This document shows, in pieces, positions 24,671 through 37,948 of a stretch of 64,000 nucleotides of DNA. The notes below the pieces were generated by a model. It saw only the letters and a list, made by a program, of their open reading frames with translations, searched no databases and was not told the origin of the DNA. The DNA lies in assembly GCA_037892935.1 (NCBI GenBank), contig JAYXKI010000007.1:1364001-1428000 (forward strand). Direction: 5' to 3'. Made by a program: the position numbers and the translations under genes. The stretch is from Phlebopus portentosus. Lineage: Eukaryota > Basidiomycota > Agaricomycetes > Boletales > Boletinellaceae. The stretch's first letter is position 1, and every line of letters starts with the position of its first letter.

Positions 24671-26648
24671 CTATCGAACGCCAACAGGCTTCAGTTGCGG
24701 TGATCGCATAGATCCGGATCCAGAGCTCGCAGATGAGAAACGTCGATGCCGTTGCATGCGCGCTGGATCGACATCTGGCAAACCTGCAAGCTGGGCGAAG
24801 AGCGCAAGAACTAAATGTCGACCCCGTTAGAACGTGTGTTCGGACTGGCGGAAGAGTGAAAACAAGAGTTAATTAAAGGAGAACTTGACGATAACATACC
24901 GTCGACAACAGAAACAACGCCTCTTAAAAGCACTCCATTCAATGGAGCCTGGCTCGTTGTCGTCACAGCCGATGTCGGAGAAGCGGGCGCGACGGGCGAG
25001 GACCCGCCCGAGTGCGTGTCTTCAGTCACGAACACACGATGTGCATTTGCTGATAAAGGCCAGTCAATTCTCATTTTTCTGACAACTCAAAGCTGAAGGG
25101 GGGCCGTACTAGCGAGAATTTTCTCGATTACATATCGAAGTGTGGAGCGCGCTGAGACGCTGTAGACTGAAAATGCCATTAGTATGGGCAGAGCTTTGGG
25201 ACATCGAGATCCGTGACGTGCCTGGGTATCTATCTTCTCCATCTGTTGAGCCATCCGGTTCCTGTACAAAACAGATGGACATAAGCGGTGGTTCCATAAA
25301 TGATAGATAAACGGCAAGAACGCACTTTAATCTGAGAGACGAACTGCTGCAGCGGCATTTGCAGTATCTGATTACTCTCGGACCGGACAACAATCTATCG
25401 CATTTACTTATAATCAGCCAGAGTCCTCATGGAATAAACTCGTAATATTGACGGAAACCGAATGGCCACCTCACCTTCCCGATATCCGTCACACTGATTG
25501 CACTCAGCAAGGTCATCTGTCCCGGACTAGCCACACCAGATGCTGGAGAATCTTCCACAACTGCAACACTGCTCACCCCCTCCTCGCTCATCAGTGCCAT
25601 CGCGTCCAACACGCGTGCGCTAGCCGCACAGGACACCACTGCGGTCCGCAGATTGATCGATGGTAAAGTGAGAGAGTGTAAACCGTTGTTGAGAAATCTG
25701 CTTAATGGCGCGCTGGTCTGTGCCTGAGCATGGAAGTAGGAGAGAAGCGATCGATCAGAAATGAAGCCAAGGAACTGAGATGTGGAAGTTGAGGATTCAG
25801 GTGAAGAGGATGATCGGATCAGTACTGTATAACCGGTGTAGATTAGGAAGAATGTATTATAAGAGAAAAGTGGTGTACTTCGATGTGTCCCGCTTGCAAA
25901 GACTTTAAGTAAGTCGACCAGCGTTGCAGTATCCGGGAGTATTTCAAGAGGGTCTTTCTCCGACAGATCTTTTACAGAGAAGATCAGCATCTCCATGGGT
26001 AAAAATGAAAGGAAACGTACTGCTTACGAGCCTCGCAGTTACCTTTCCTGCCTTCGCAGCCTTCACAATCTGCTCTGCACGCGGATTTTCTCGCAGTTCT
26101 TCTGGGGATTTTGTATGTTGAAGAGCTGCAAGAGTGAGGAAGGCATTTATGTCTGCAAACTGGTTAGGGTCAGCGAAAAGTAAAAAACTCGAGTAGCAGG
26201 CATTGAGCTGAGGAGCGTACGCACGTCAAAGAGACCAAGAAGTGGCGAGGTTTCTCCCGACGAACTTGACGGATCCTTGATCGCGATACAAGACGTGTCA
26301 TTTGACAAGAGCACCTAGCGTTGGAGACCCAATCTGCTTCAGTTTCGGCATTCATTCACATACGCGAACGTACTTCGCAAGCTTCTTCAACAGACGTATC
26401 CGCATCTACTGCAATAAGCGGGCTGTCGATGAGCTCTACACCAGGAAGAGAGCACACGCATGTTAACATTCGCACCCGCCGTGACGATGCAAGAAGATCG
26501 ATCCTTACTCGCCTTTCGCTTGAATAGACTCCCATTCTCGAACCCACTCCTCGGACTCGCTATTCGGCGAGAAGATGATAGGCGAATCCCTTCCACCCAT
26601 CGATAAGCTCAATGATGGTACGTAAGGACTCCGGGATAGAGTTTCCAT
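24671..26648 (-). CDS. CBS-domain protein, Sds23/Moc1-like
   Basis: At least eight exons can be joined. It starts METLSRSPYVPSLSLSMGG at 26648, then EEWVREWESIQAK; ELIDSPLIAVDADTSVEEACE; VLLSNDTSCIAIKD; FADINAFLTLAALQH; DLSEKDPLEILPDTATLVDLL; VYSVSARSTLRYVIEKILA; TNAHRVFVTEDTH; and an end LFAQLAGLPDVDPARMQRHRR finishing at 24671. Several CBS motifs in tandem match the Sds23/Moc1 group, which in yeasts acts in nutrient and stress response and restrains PP2A-type phosphatases. That role is inferred. The first intron (26512-26436) and one near 25225-25170 appear to have GC donors. The exon near 25990 has an uncertain left boundary. Assignment to Sds23 rather than another fungal CBS family is moderate. 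Confidence 0.75.
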
Positions 26649-27195
26649 AGACTCAGGGGTGATACGTCGGTTTCCTCTGTCTGGTGCAATTCGAGTTCTT
26701 AAGACGACTTCTTGCTGATGGTTTCACCAGTCAAGGCACCCAGGACTTGGGCAATCACGCCGTTGATATCTAGTGTGAGCCCTTCGGCGATGGTGGTGGT
26801 GGAGAAGCGTGCGCGTTAATTCCCGAGAGCTCTAGCACTTGGCGAGCGACGATAGGGGAAGCGAAGAGAAGGTGACGCCCCGAACGTCACGCGACGACGC
26901 GACGCGTCTCGCTAACACAGTAGAGTTACTCTATTTTTGAGGAAACACAAAAACTTAATCGAGAAGGCTCATGAAGTTATTCGAAGTGAGACGATGGAGC
27001 GAAGGAGTGATGCTAGCAATAGAAGAAGAGGGTCCGAAAAGTGCTAAATATACAAGTTACTCGAAAGAAATATGATCGAGTCAATTCGAAATTTCCGTCC
27101 GTATCTTTCACTATTCGTTCCTAAAGTCATAATGAAATACTAAAAATCGAGAATAAAAGGACATAAAAATGTTCGAATATGCGTTTTGCGCGTAA
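26649..27195. other. Intergenic, nothing recognised
   Basis: No coding signal was seen. It should hold the promoter of the CBS-domain gene and the 3' flank of the next minus-strand gene. Confidence 0.4.
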
Positions 27196-28870
27196 TCAGT
27201 TGACGAAAAATTCTCCAGCAGCATGCATGGTCGCGAACGCGCTACTGCGCCGTGCGATTTCGTCCGAGTTGGGATAAACTGTGCCATACACCTTGTCACA
27301 TTTTGCGCCAGCTTTCTTGTTTTGCACTCGCTCTTTGAGCTTATCGATATTAGTTTCCGAGTATGGAATGCGATCGTACCCGCGCACGGTCTTGATCTTA
27401 AAGAGATGTGGTCCGGAGAGGATAAGGTACGAACTCAACCGTGGGTCCTAACAGAAATATGGCGGAGTCAGTTCTACCGGCGATATATTAGCGTAGAAGC
27501 ATCCGCCTACATGTATTTGAGCGATTGCCCAGCCAAATTGCGTACGACCGTGATTAGGTTCTCTCAGTCTCGCAATTACCCAACCTACATCCGAGTGCGT
27601 CCCAGGTTCGAGTCGGTTTTTCATCGGTTGTGGCTTGAGGAGCTTCTCGTGGATCTTACGTGGCAGAGGTACGTACCACTCTGGTTTGCCTTGCTTCTCC
27701 GTCTTGGCTGGGTCGACGAGCTGGAATATCTCCTTGCGTCGACCTGGTCCCTTCGAGACGATAGCAGAATTGGAAGCGCTACTATTAACTTCAGCGTCTG
27801 CATCCCGTACGCTCGGAGGGGCAACGGACATCATAGGAATCTGTCCAGTCGTCGGCGAAGATGCGCTCGGTCGTGCCTCGGGTGTCAGCGCAGTCATGAC
27901 ATGCCAGACATTCGTTAGGGCTTTTGTTTTCGCCTTCGTCGCCTTCCCGTTCGCCTTGGGTTTTTCCGCTACATTCCTTGTCCGTGAATTACGATCGCGT
28001 ACCATATGCCTTTGAGGTGTTTTGAGATGCTTTGGGGCTTGACTCTTCAAAGTAATCGCTGAGAAAGCGGGGGAAGAATGACGCGCCAGGACTTCGGCAA
28101 CTTGATTAGAAGTCTCCATTTGCTGCCTCGTTATCCGTAACTCTTCGGTCGTGACTTAGGGACCGTCATGTTCTGGGTATTGACGAGATTCACGGAGTCT
28201 GGAAGATTTTGTGAAGGGTTGGATTGGGGTCTGACGATGGAAGAATCTTCGGGAGATGAGTAATGTGGAACAATCGAGCCGCATTCTGAGAACGAAGAAG
28301 CATCCGACAAAACTGACGACATCGGAGAGGCTGCTCCGTTTTGCCCTTGAATGGCAGCGTATCCGACTATGCCTTGAACCGCTGGACCGAAGGTCGTGAG
28401 CCCGACAGCTTGAGATTGTAGTCCGGCGGAGGAGGACGTCACATTTCGATTCGGCGAAACTACGGGCGAGGATTCGAGCCCCACGAGTGAGTCGACGTTG
28501 GTGCTTTCATGCTGCATAAACAGTCCTAAGTCGGGATTCGCCATCATTGAGCCCGGGTCAAGCCCTAGACCTTGCTGCCCCCCAAGATAATAATCGAACG
28601 CATATGGATCAAGATATTGTGTTTCTCCCAAGTGTCGTATCGACGTATCCGGCATGAAGTCAAAGCCATTTCCCTCCTCTCCGACAGAACTCGAGAGTTT
28701 TCCGAAGCTTTGGGACCTAGAGGAGTTGAATATATTCAAATTCGAGACAAATTCGAACTTGAACATCGTCCCTTTGCTCAAACTGGCACGAATCGAACTC
28801 TTCCGCATCCAATGCTGTCGTCGAGCCCGGGAAAGCTCCGTTATTGCACGCGGAGCCTGCTGAAGAGAAA
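27196..28870 (-). CDS. Hypothetical Ser/Gly-rich protein
   Basis: Three adjacent minus-strand open segments look like one gene: about 28870/28808-28131 (Ser/Gly/Pro-rich, with PYAFDYYLGGQQGLGLDPG and MPDTSIRHLGETQYLDP), 28119-27448 (basic, Lys-rich, with AEKPKANGKATKAKTKAL and KPEWYVPLPRKIHEKLL), and 27438-27196 (YLILSGPHLFKIKTVRGYDRIPY..., ending EFFVN) after a GT-AG-like intron. Between the first two segments the protein reads on smoothly as RPEELRITRQQMETSNQVAEVL if one base is restored near 28148, so they are probably one exon with an indel. I do not recognise the family; the disordered acidic/Ser-rich first half would fit a nuclear regulatory protein, but this is a guess. The 5' start (28870 or a later ATG) is uncertain. 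Confidence 0.45.
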
Positions 28871-29249
28871 GCCATCATCCAAACCCCTCAAATCGCTGAT
28901 CCAGGCCGTGTCTCTTCTACAGACGCTAAACAAAACGTTCTTTAGAGTTAAAAAGGATCTGATCAATAGTGGAGGTAGAGGATAAAGAGCAGGAGCCGCA
29001 GGCCTGAGCACACAAAACGCGTCTTGTCCGGCGCGTGCCTAGCAGTTGAGGTAACGTGATCGACTTTCTATATCGAGCATGGTACTGTATTATTACCACA
29101 AATTTCACGAACAAATTGACAAATGAATTCCATAAGACACTTGAGATATGTACGCTACATTTCCTCGTCAGAGGTTTCGCCGTCCTTATTTTACCAGCCA
29201 CGTACCCTTGCAATCTAGTTAAGCGAGTCTGAGCACCAACTTTGCTAGA
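28871..29249. other. Intergenic, nothing recognised
   Basis: About 380 bp between two minus-strand genes. No coding motif was seen. Confidence 0.4.
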
Positions 29250-30969
29250 TTACTTCGGATAGAAAAGTTCTATCGCGTCCTTTCCAGTCATTCTATCCTT
29301 CAGAAGAATGAGCGCCCCGCTGTATGGATCCATGAAGTCCTCCAAAATGTTCGACATGCCTGCCAATTCATTTCTTCCGTAATGGTTGGCAATGTGGAAA
29401 CATACGTTGGGCGAAAGCTCAGCAAAGGTCAGCTTGCCCCACTCATCAATTGAGGCCAATGCATATCCGACCCTTCCATTTTTTTGCATCGAGACCAATA
29501 GCCTTCCCGAACGCGTCATCGTCGAGCCCAATCCTATCGTAAAATGAGGAAGGTCGCCGTGGTCTGCTTGTTTGGTTTCTCCAGAATCGTCGACTTGCGT
29601 CCATTTTTCCCGGGAGGCTGGTTTGAAAGTGGCCCGTATAGCTACCAGGCTTGGATTGGTTCTTGCTGTGGTACCAATCATTATCACCATCACACCATCT
29701 GAGTTAGATTGCTTCCTATGCTCAAAGAAAGAGTATCGCAAGTCGTAGGGCTTCTTGTTATACCGGCCGCTCCCGAATGACGGTCCGAAAACAGTGACGT
29801 TCAAATCTTGAAGCTTGACTGTATCCGGCGATTGAGTAGCCACGTTCATGGCATGAACCAGTGAAATGGTACAAAGTCTCGTGGGGTATATCATTCCCTT
29901 GTCAAGATAAAAGAGATGATCGTTCCAAATCTGGGGTTTACGCGGACCTTGCTCCAGCGACTAAAGATGGGAAGTACTGATAAGCCGATTGTCCAATAGT
30001 GCAAGATCAAGGATCGCTCACAGAACAGTCGACCGTCGCTACTTGATTCTTTTGCCACTCTACGATGGTAATCTTGGAAGAAGATACTGAGAAGACCGAA
30101 AAGCTACCCTTGATCACACAGAATGGCTTTCGGGCCCCCTGATCGTGTATTTCGAGTGAAATTGTGTCTTGTTCTTGCATAGCAATCATGTCGTTCCCTA
30201 CTCCAGTCGGAGCTAACTTCAGCACTTTAGCGAGTCTTAAAGAAGGCATCTTTAGCCATCGATGATGTACAAATGATCAGTACTCACCCCGATATTTCAT
30301 TTCTATTGTTGTTCTCGGAAAACGAATGAACTATGAGTGCCAAAACTACAGAACCATCGTCGCGGACCTCGAAATCGTAATGGAGATGATCGTAGCAAGT
30401 TGCTATGTTTTCATGCAGTCTCTCAAAATCAACTGACCAAATGCACCGATCTTCTTTTTCAAGATCCAAGAGGCGTAGTTGATCGTAGTCGCCAACAATG
30501 CAACGCATGAAGAGATATCGGCCGCCAGGTGCCATCTTGACGTCGCAGAAGCGATATACTTGACCCGGGGAAATATTTTGCGGGGGAGAGGGAAAAATGA
30601 TTCTCATTGACTCATATTCAGCTACTGGTGACTGAAAACTTCGTGACCGAACGGTAAGTACGAAGTGCATTCACGACAATACGTCGTAAGTCATGAGCAG
30701 TGAGAGAGTCGATGTCGACGTTCGGCGGCAAGTCCGGCGCACAATGCTGACCCAACTCGTCCATCTTTTTCAACCAAAGAAGGCGAGTGAGGACGGTATC
30801 CCGTGCATGTGTACACGTCTAGAAAGAGGTGATATGTATTTACGATTATCTTAACCAATAATTTGTTTTTTCTTAAGCTTACCCTCTCAAAAGAAAGTAT
30901 ATCACGTATACGGAGGTCATACAAAATTTTTACGAGCACGTCTTTTGGAACGGCGGCGAAGTCCGGCAT
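29250..30969 (-). CDS. F-box-like protein (lineage-specific family), copy 1
   Basis: The N-terminus MPDFAAVPKDVLVKILYDLRIRDILSFER has the F-box pattern (LP/VP..VL.KIL..L...DIL..ER). An intron at about 30882-30820 joins it to TCTHARDTVLTRLLWLKKMDEL. Further exons give HDLRRIVVNALRTYRSV, PGGRYLFMRC, DFEVRDDGSVVLAL, then a long last exon from about 29940 to a stop at 29250 (ending KDAIELFYPK). The same scaffold recurs in the two genes at 37949-41838, which shows that this is a local family. Within exon 2 the frame shifts by one in a run of four T on the coding strand (30635-30638); removing one T restores TKFQSPVAEYESMRIIF. That may be an assembly error or mutation. The substrate of the presumed SCF complex is unknown. 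Confidence 0.6.
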
Positions 30970-31385
30970 TTGAACTTGGAACTGGATGAAACTGGATGAT
31001 GGATAGCTGAAAAGGGCGCGATTTTGGTGGTCTCTTTTCTCACTTCACGTGAGAAATTGGGCGTTTCTGAGACAAGCCAAAAAAGGGTGGGATCGAATGA
31101 CTAACAATTATGTAATCTCCCAATCCGGTGGTCAATCTTGTCTGACATTTGCTTTGGATGAATCTTTGCAGATTCTTGCTTATCATGGAAGAAAAGTGTG
31201 CTTTTTTGAACCAAGACACTCCATCAAAAAAAAAAAAAATTGCAAAATACGTACTTTTCCTGTTGACATTGACTCATCCGGAAGCAATTTCCCATGGCAC
31301 ACGTGCTCTTCCCGAAAAGGATACAGTGTACAGACACTCTGATCTCGCCGTCGATAACCGCAGCTCAACGACGTGCGGGACAACG
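30970..31385. other. Divergent promoter region between F-box copy 1 and the Zn2Cys6 gene
   Basis: About 415 bp between divergent starts, with CACGTGAG at about 31045 and an A(13) run at about 31228-31240. No coding sequence is supported. Confidence 0.45.
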
Positions 31386-34300
31386 ATGCCTAGTTCTTCT
31401 CCCGACTCCTCAGTCGACCCTGCTCCCAGCGCTGAGCAGTCTCGCAGGAGGGCATATAAGGCCTGTCTTCACTGCGTATGTTCATCGTCTGCTCTTGTTT
31501 ATCGCCTTCTCATCAGTCGCTATGCCTTCTCAGCGATCTCGCAAAGCAAAGTGCGATCTTGGCGATATTGACGCACCTGGTCAGCCCCCATGTGCCCGGT
31601 GCAAGCGCGAAAGGCGAGAGTGCGTCTTTGCGCCATCCTACAGAGGCGGAAAGATTATCAGGAAGAATACCGACACTCCTGCCGACCTTGATAAAGGAAA
31701 GGTGCCCGACGCTAGATCGTGTACACAAAGTAAGTCATTTTCTCTTCATTCCAGATTATGCCTCTTTCGTTTCTCCATATAAAGGTAGAGGAAGGTCTGC
31801 GTCATGATTTTGAAGACATATTTTGTGCATAATCTATGTTTATATTCTCGTCCCTCTTATCTACCAATTGATATATTCATTTGATAGAAAACGAGCATAA
31901 GTCAGTAACGTTCTCAACCTCTGACATCGATATAGCGGGAATAGAGGAAGACATGAACACAAGGTCCGAATCGGAGGGTCCTCCGCGCAAAACGATGCGT
32001 CTCGACGCAGCTTCCTCAGCTTCCGAGAATGCAGGAGACCAAGACCGAGTTGATCCACAAAGTCTCGCCGCGGCGTCCCTGCGTAATCCAACTGACGCGC
32101 TGAACCTACTCGCTCTCGCGGCAGACGTCGATCGTAAAACAAAGGCAAAGCGTCGTGCGAGTGTAAGTGAGGCCAACACAATGGATTCACCAAAACATGC
32201 GCACGATGGAACGGTCAACGCCGACCTTGCTCGGGGTTCTAAACTTAAGAAAGAGGATAGCACTTCGAGCTCATGTGAAGGGCACACACATCTACACGCA
32301 CATCGAATGCCGACTCCGCCTTCTCTTAATACATATGCTCTTGTACGCGATCGGGTACTTTCGCCGGCTACGCTGAAGCATCTCGTCGAATTCTATTTCT
32401 CACATGCTCACGCCGTGTTCCCTATGGTCCCTCATCATCATATCCCACGGTGCTCAACGGAGCTTGCGCGCTTTGCCGCGGAAGAAGCGCCGCTGCTGAC
32501 TGCAATTGTCGTCATTGCTTCGCGTCAGGAGAGAATGTTTGACGTCCACGCACGTAGTTGGGAGTATATGCAAACGCTCATAAATGAACTTATCCTTGGA
32601 AAATACGCGTCCGTTGGAGCTGTCGAAGCTTTACTTCTGTTATCAGGTAATCGTCTTACTTCAAGAAGCCTGCTGCTTCCAACATAGTTGACAGAAAATC
32701 TTCCTCGCCGGACGGAGGCGGCGACCGAGGATGATGAACATCGAATGGCATGGATGCTCGTTGGAATGGCTGTTCGGATAGGGTAAGTGCTATTTTAACT
32801 CGTCGGTACTTCCGTCTAAGTCCACGGATAGGTACATGCTCGGTCTAGATCAGAAGACGCTTAGACCGATATCTCCGGGAGTGGAAGATTCTGGTGACAG
32901 AGACAATGATGCCGAAACAAGGAGCGAGAACGAACGCCTTGATAGAGATAGACTGGCATGGACATGTAGGTCAGATTTTGTGCAACATTACAAAAGATCT
33001 AACTCCGATTTATAGATTGTTATATCTTTGACAGAAGGTACGAAGATCAATACAGAAGAGAGCTATCAACGCTGACTTTTTCTATGATGTAGCATCTCTA
33101 TTCGTTCTGGAAAGGCATTCTGGAGCAGGGGTAGGCTACTCTAGATGAGCATCTATTGGAGTTCTGATTCGTCTCTTCCATGAAGGACCCGGTCTATGCT
33201 TCCAGCGTACACATTGCGGTGCCGTCCCTTCCGCTTCCGAGACCTTCCCGTCTCTGCGTGCAATTCCTGGAGCGCAGGATGACTTCTCTGCAATGCTTCA
33301 GGCGTAGGTGTTCGTAATATCTAGGAGTAAAATAAAACATACTTACCGCGGTTGTCGTCTAGGTATACGGAGCTGACCCAGACGATGGCATCTGCCCACG
33401 ATGTCCTTTACCCTTCAAAAGACAGGACGATTGCGCTTGTCAGAGTTGGCGACTATCATAAGTATGTGGTTCTTTGAAACGGCATCTGCAACACTTATTT
33501 TTTTTTCTCTCGTTATATAGATACCTGGATGAGTTAACAAGAAGTATGACCTTATCATTCTATTTACGAGACGTACACTGACATATTTACTACTCGTGAC
33601 TCTTTCCAGGCATCGTGAGCCCTTTCTTGTCCTACCTTCACAAACATTCTGGCCTAACGGAACGTTACAGAATGGCTTTCGATTAAATTGGGAGGGAAAA
33701 ATCTGGGAGACGCAGATTGTACAAGAATGTGTTTGGTTAACTTTTGTCAGTTCTTCCTTCCATGAACTATCACAGTGTTTCTAATGCTCATGCACTGGTA
33801 AGCATTACACACGACTTTATATCTACGCTTTTGCTTTTCAAGCGCACGTTCAACGGAACACAACGACGACGGAAGACGGCAAGAAAGTCGCAGACAACGT
33901 TATCTTTCCGCGCGGACCCATGGGAAGCCCTGATGCTAGATTCATCCTTGAAGCTATCGATGCTGCTGTAAGTCATGCTTTGAGCAAGGGGCAAGTTCCG
34001 AATACTAATCAAATGCTGCAGACGGAACTACTGCACATATGTGTCGAAAGGTTACATCCTAGCGGTGCAATGACTTATCTACCTTGGAGATTTTTCTTAT
34101 ATTTTCAGTTAGTATTTCTTATCTGATTTCCTGCTACTCCAGTATTCACACGTCCGTCAGATATGCTGGTGTATTCCTATTAAAGGTGCGTTTCAGTTCC
34201 ATACATATGAAATACACAATTCACACTGCTCATTGCAGGCTGTATTCGTCGGTGCCGTCGTACCACAAGATCAACGAGCAATTGTACAACTGGTCAAAAA

Positions 34301-35255
34301 GGTAATCGTCTGCCTGGCGTGCGCAAGCTCGGATGACCAGCAAGCGGGCGTACGTTATGCTCGGCTACTCAACGGACTTCTTCGTGTATTCAGTCGCGGA
34401 GTCGACGGAGTAGCTTCTCAGGTTGGTACGCCAAAGCGCCGCACAATGGAGCTGTCGGGATCGGCGTCGACGACTCGGAGCCCGAACACTGAAGATAGCG
34501 ACACGACAACTTCCAAGTCCGATGCAGCGCATGTGGGGGCCAAACAACAGGTGACAGCTGCCACTCATGCGTCCCTTCCCAGTCCACCGGTCGTCTCATC
34601 ATCTTCGCTTACTTCTGGACCTCTCGTTAACAATGCTACATCTCCGGTGGCTGAAGAGGCTCCGATGCATCATGTGCATAGTCCAGCAACTGAAGCAGTA
34701 CTCGCTCATCTGCCTATGCCGCGGCTCGATGCAAGTGTAAAGCACTCGGATAAAAGGGCAGCATCTCATTCAATGCAGTCGTTACATCAGCCTATTTCCG
34801 CCGATGCGCTCTTTGCAGGCAGTCCACTGAGCGCTGGATCAGCTTCACGGTTTACAGGAGGACTGTCACCCGGACAGTACCACCGTACGCCGGCGCCACT
34901 CGATCATCGTGCAGGCTCGCGGACTCAGGGCCAACAGCTGTATACGCCAGCTCCATCGCGTTCAGTGGCCACCAATGGGTTTACCGGCGCTACGAACGGC
35001 ATCAACGTCAATGTCAACGGGTCAACCGGCGGATTTGACCTATACCAGGTCAGTCCGACTGGTAGCGCGAGTCTCAATCTCTCTCAGTTCGACTTGAACT
35101 GGCCGCCGACAGAAGTAGATGGCCTTGCCCAGATGCTGACTGACGACCATGCACTTGATGGTGATTTTTGGATGTCTCTTCCGAGCCATGTGCAGTGGCA
35201 AGCGTGGCCACAGTCTAATGGAACACCAGCGCCTTCAACGTCGTTGATGAGCTAA
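31386..35255 (+). CDS. Zn(II)2Cys6 fungal transcription factor
   Basis: Starts [21 protein letters not shown] at 31386. A zinc binuclear cluster with pattern CX2CX6CX12CX2CX6C (ACLHC | RSRKAKC...[13 protein letters not shown]) is split by the intron 31476-31533. After a second intron comes a Ser/charged linker, then a fungal-specific transcription factor (middle homology) domain with [46 protein letters not shown] and [21 protein letters not shown]. The 3' exon (34233-35255) ends with a disordered Ser/Ala-rich region and an acidic/hydrophobic tail ([15 protein letters not shown]). Many small exons between 32690 and 34230 were not all resolved. The middle domain recalls the PrtT/War1-type group, but the target genes are unknown; the neighbouring LPMO gene is 1.1 kb downstream on the same strand. 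Confidence 0.8.
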
Positions 35256-36325
35256 GTGTACGTGGTAGCATACAGATAGAACACATCTTATGTATTTCAA
35301 ATCGAGGTTTATTTTTGTACGAGTAGAGGTCCAGATATTATAGGTTCGCGCATTGTTGCGGGCTTCCGGACGGATGGCTTTGAAGAGATATCATCCAGTA
35401 TGCAATTGGTCATCGGGCGATGCCCGACAAGAGGTTCTGCGTCTGAGGTTCTGCCGCTTCTGCGTCCCTTTGATCAGATTTGATTCGAAGATCTTCGAGT
35501 GACGTTAAATTGGCGACAAGCACATATCTCTTTTCACCAACTCGCAACGAAAATCAATCTTTAGATCTACGAAAATTCCCAATAAAGCTTTATAGGGTAG
35601 GGAAACATTAATCATCTCAAGACCTTCAAATTTTGAGGATCGACGTCACTCGGGGGCAGATCATTACTATACTAGGCAGGCCAATACAGTAACAATTATG
35701 TAAGGAGACTTTTCGGTAAACCGCGGGTTCTACAGCAGCAACTGTAACTGTCGAAAGACGACATCTATGGCACGCCGAGCTCCGCAGCCGTAACGATCAC
35801 GACGGATCGTCGGCCGTTGTTAGGCCAGTCGGTTTCATAATTTGCCATTTCAGGTTGCCCGGCTTGACCTTCCTGATCAGCTTTGATCCTCACTTTCAAT
35901 GCCCCTGTGTTTCTATGGCGCACGACGTGATTGTGCCTGGATACTTACACGGATTTCATGACACAACTCGCAAGAAAGTCGAAGGACTTAATCACACTCG
36001 AGTGTTGGTCATGACTTCACACTCTGCATGTTTCAACCTCACAGCATTGGACATTGACTTTACAGGTTACTTTTCCTCCGAGGTCTTCTCATAAATTTTT
36101 GATGAGCTCGAAGGCACAGAAAATTCTAGTTTAGTAACTTAATTTCTTGGCTGGCAGCCGTCATAATTGCATCAGGTAGTTTACTCCGAAGTATTATTCC
36201 GTTCGAAATAAAGGCGGGAGCAGGCAAGAGTTCTCAGCATCTCAGACCCGTTCTCTGCTCTGCGCACAGCTCCGCTCTCGTTTATTCACGTTCCTTCGCG
36301 GCTTCCATTCTCTCAGACATTTCAA
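35256..36325. other. Intergenic, upstream of the AA9 LPMO gene
   Basis: A short frame at 35855-36094 has no recognisable feature. The stretch probably holds the LPMO promoter. No repeat or RNA gene was recognised. Confidence 0.4.
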
Positions 36326-37490
36326 ATGCTTGCGCTTCCGTTCTTTGCTATTGCCACTGTCTTTTCTATTCGCGTACCGTCCGCTCATGCGCATGGATAT
36401 GTCCAGGAAGTCGTCGCTGATGGCACGACATACACTGGCTATCTTCCTTACGAGGATCCCTACAAGAATCCAGTACCCGATCGCATCATCCGCAAGATTC
36501 CAGGGAACGGTCCCGTTGAGGACGTTACTCTCACTGAGCACGTTCAAACCACAACCACGTCAAATTGCATCCAACTCAGGCTTTGCTGACTTTCTGCTAA
36601 CAGTATCCAGTGTAATGGCGAATCAGACAACGGGACAGAACCTGCTGCCCTTTTCGCGACAATAGAGGCTGGCTCGCAGCTTCAGTTGAACTGGACTGAC
36701 TGGCCTGATTCCCATGTCGTATGTCCTCGCTTCTGTATATTTCAAAAGCAGGTTGACAATATGATGCATACTTCAGGGTCCCGTTATCACCTACTTGGCA
36801 GCAGTACCTGATGGTACTGACGTTACGGCCTACAGTCCTGGAACGGAGTATGTTCTATGCTATTCTGTACGACATGAAGACCAATAACTATCTTGATCTT
36901 ACTCAGCTCCGTTTGGTTCAAGGTTGACGAAGCCGGCAAGAATGACCAGGGTGAATGGGCTGCGACGGATGGGCTGTATGCCACAAACAGCGTTTACTCG
37001 GTCACGATACCCGAATCATTGCGACCAGGGCAATATATTGTCCGTCATGAGATCATTGCACTACACCAGTGAGTATTTCGATTTTTCGTGAAGGGTGATA
37101 GATTAATAATGGAGCACAGGTCCTACTCTTACCCGTGAGCTCCTCGATTACATTTGATAAAGGCACACGAAATAACTGATTTGTGAATCAGTGGTGCTCA
37201 ATTCTACCCTTCCTGTATTCAGATTGAGGTAACAGGCTGCGGAGATGCTTTCCCCACAGACGACTTCTTGGTCTCCTTCCCTGGAGCCTATACTCCTGAT
37301 ACCCCTGGAATTATATACGACGTTTACACAAGTCAGTGACCACCTAGCGTTTTCAAAGATGATTCTGATGGGATCCATCCTTTCCTAAGACACGAGCGCA
37401 TATCCGATTCCGGGCCCTACAGTGTTCGTAGCCAATCCCTCTGTGTTTCTTTCCACGGTTCTGAACACGATTTTCAGATGGAGTCCTTGA
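36326..37490 (+). CDS. AA9 lytic polysaccharide monooxygenase, secreted
   Basis: A 22-residue signal peptide ends ...PSAHA and leaves an N-terminal His (HGYVQEVVADG), the first ligand of the copper histidine brace. Family motifs follow: DRIIRKIPGNGPVEDVTLTD/IQCNG, LQLNWTDWPDSHV/GPVITYLA, VWFKVDEAGKN, GQYIVRHEIIALHQ (second brace His), and GAQFYPSCIQIEV with the axial Tyr. The last residues TVWSP follow an intron just before the stop. AA9 enzymes oxidatively cleave cellulose and related glucans outside the cell. Introns include 36538-36603 (GC donor), and GT-AG introns near 36720-36778, 36850-36908, 37070-37120, 37132-37192, 37333-37390 and 37427-37478. The gene appears intact and has no carbohydrate-binding module. 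Confidence 0.88.
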
Positions 37491-37948
37491 TTTCCCTCGA
37501 GTCCCTGAAACAAATCTGATACACATCACGCGAAACGTCCTTTAGAAGAGAAGATGGTTGTGTCTGGCCGTGAACGTCAGCGCGACATATTTAGTGCTCC
37601 TAGGGTGCACAGTATTTACTTCAATAGCATCTTGTCGGGTCTGGAACACCCTCCTTATTCTCTTAGAGTCAGTGGACTCGTCAAACAAACATCATACCCG
37701 TTCTCAACGTGTGCATTGTATCGACTCAAGTTTCTCTTTACCTTACACGGAGTCTGGTAGAATCTAGTAACTACTACTGGATAATGTAAAGGCTGTAATT
37801 TCCAGCTTGAGATTCTATTGATCTCGGTTAGAGTTAAGCTTTTGTTCCGTCGATCTCCGCCGATCTCCGAGCGCTCTCCTTTTTGTTATTTCCATTTCTC
37901 TCTCATTACCATCGGTTTAATCAGTTCTACAGACGGACGATACCGCTG
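37491..37948. other. Intergenic, nothing recognised
   Basis: Between the LPMO stop and the F-box pseudogene. Short frames at 37554-37767 show no feature. Confidence 0.4.

Noticed and set aside
35855..36094. Plus-strand frame of 79 codons upstream of the LPMO
   Set aside because: No features and no neighbouring exons.
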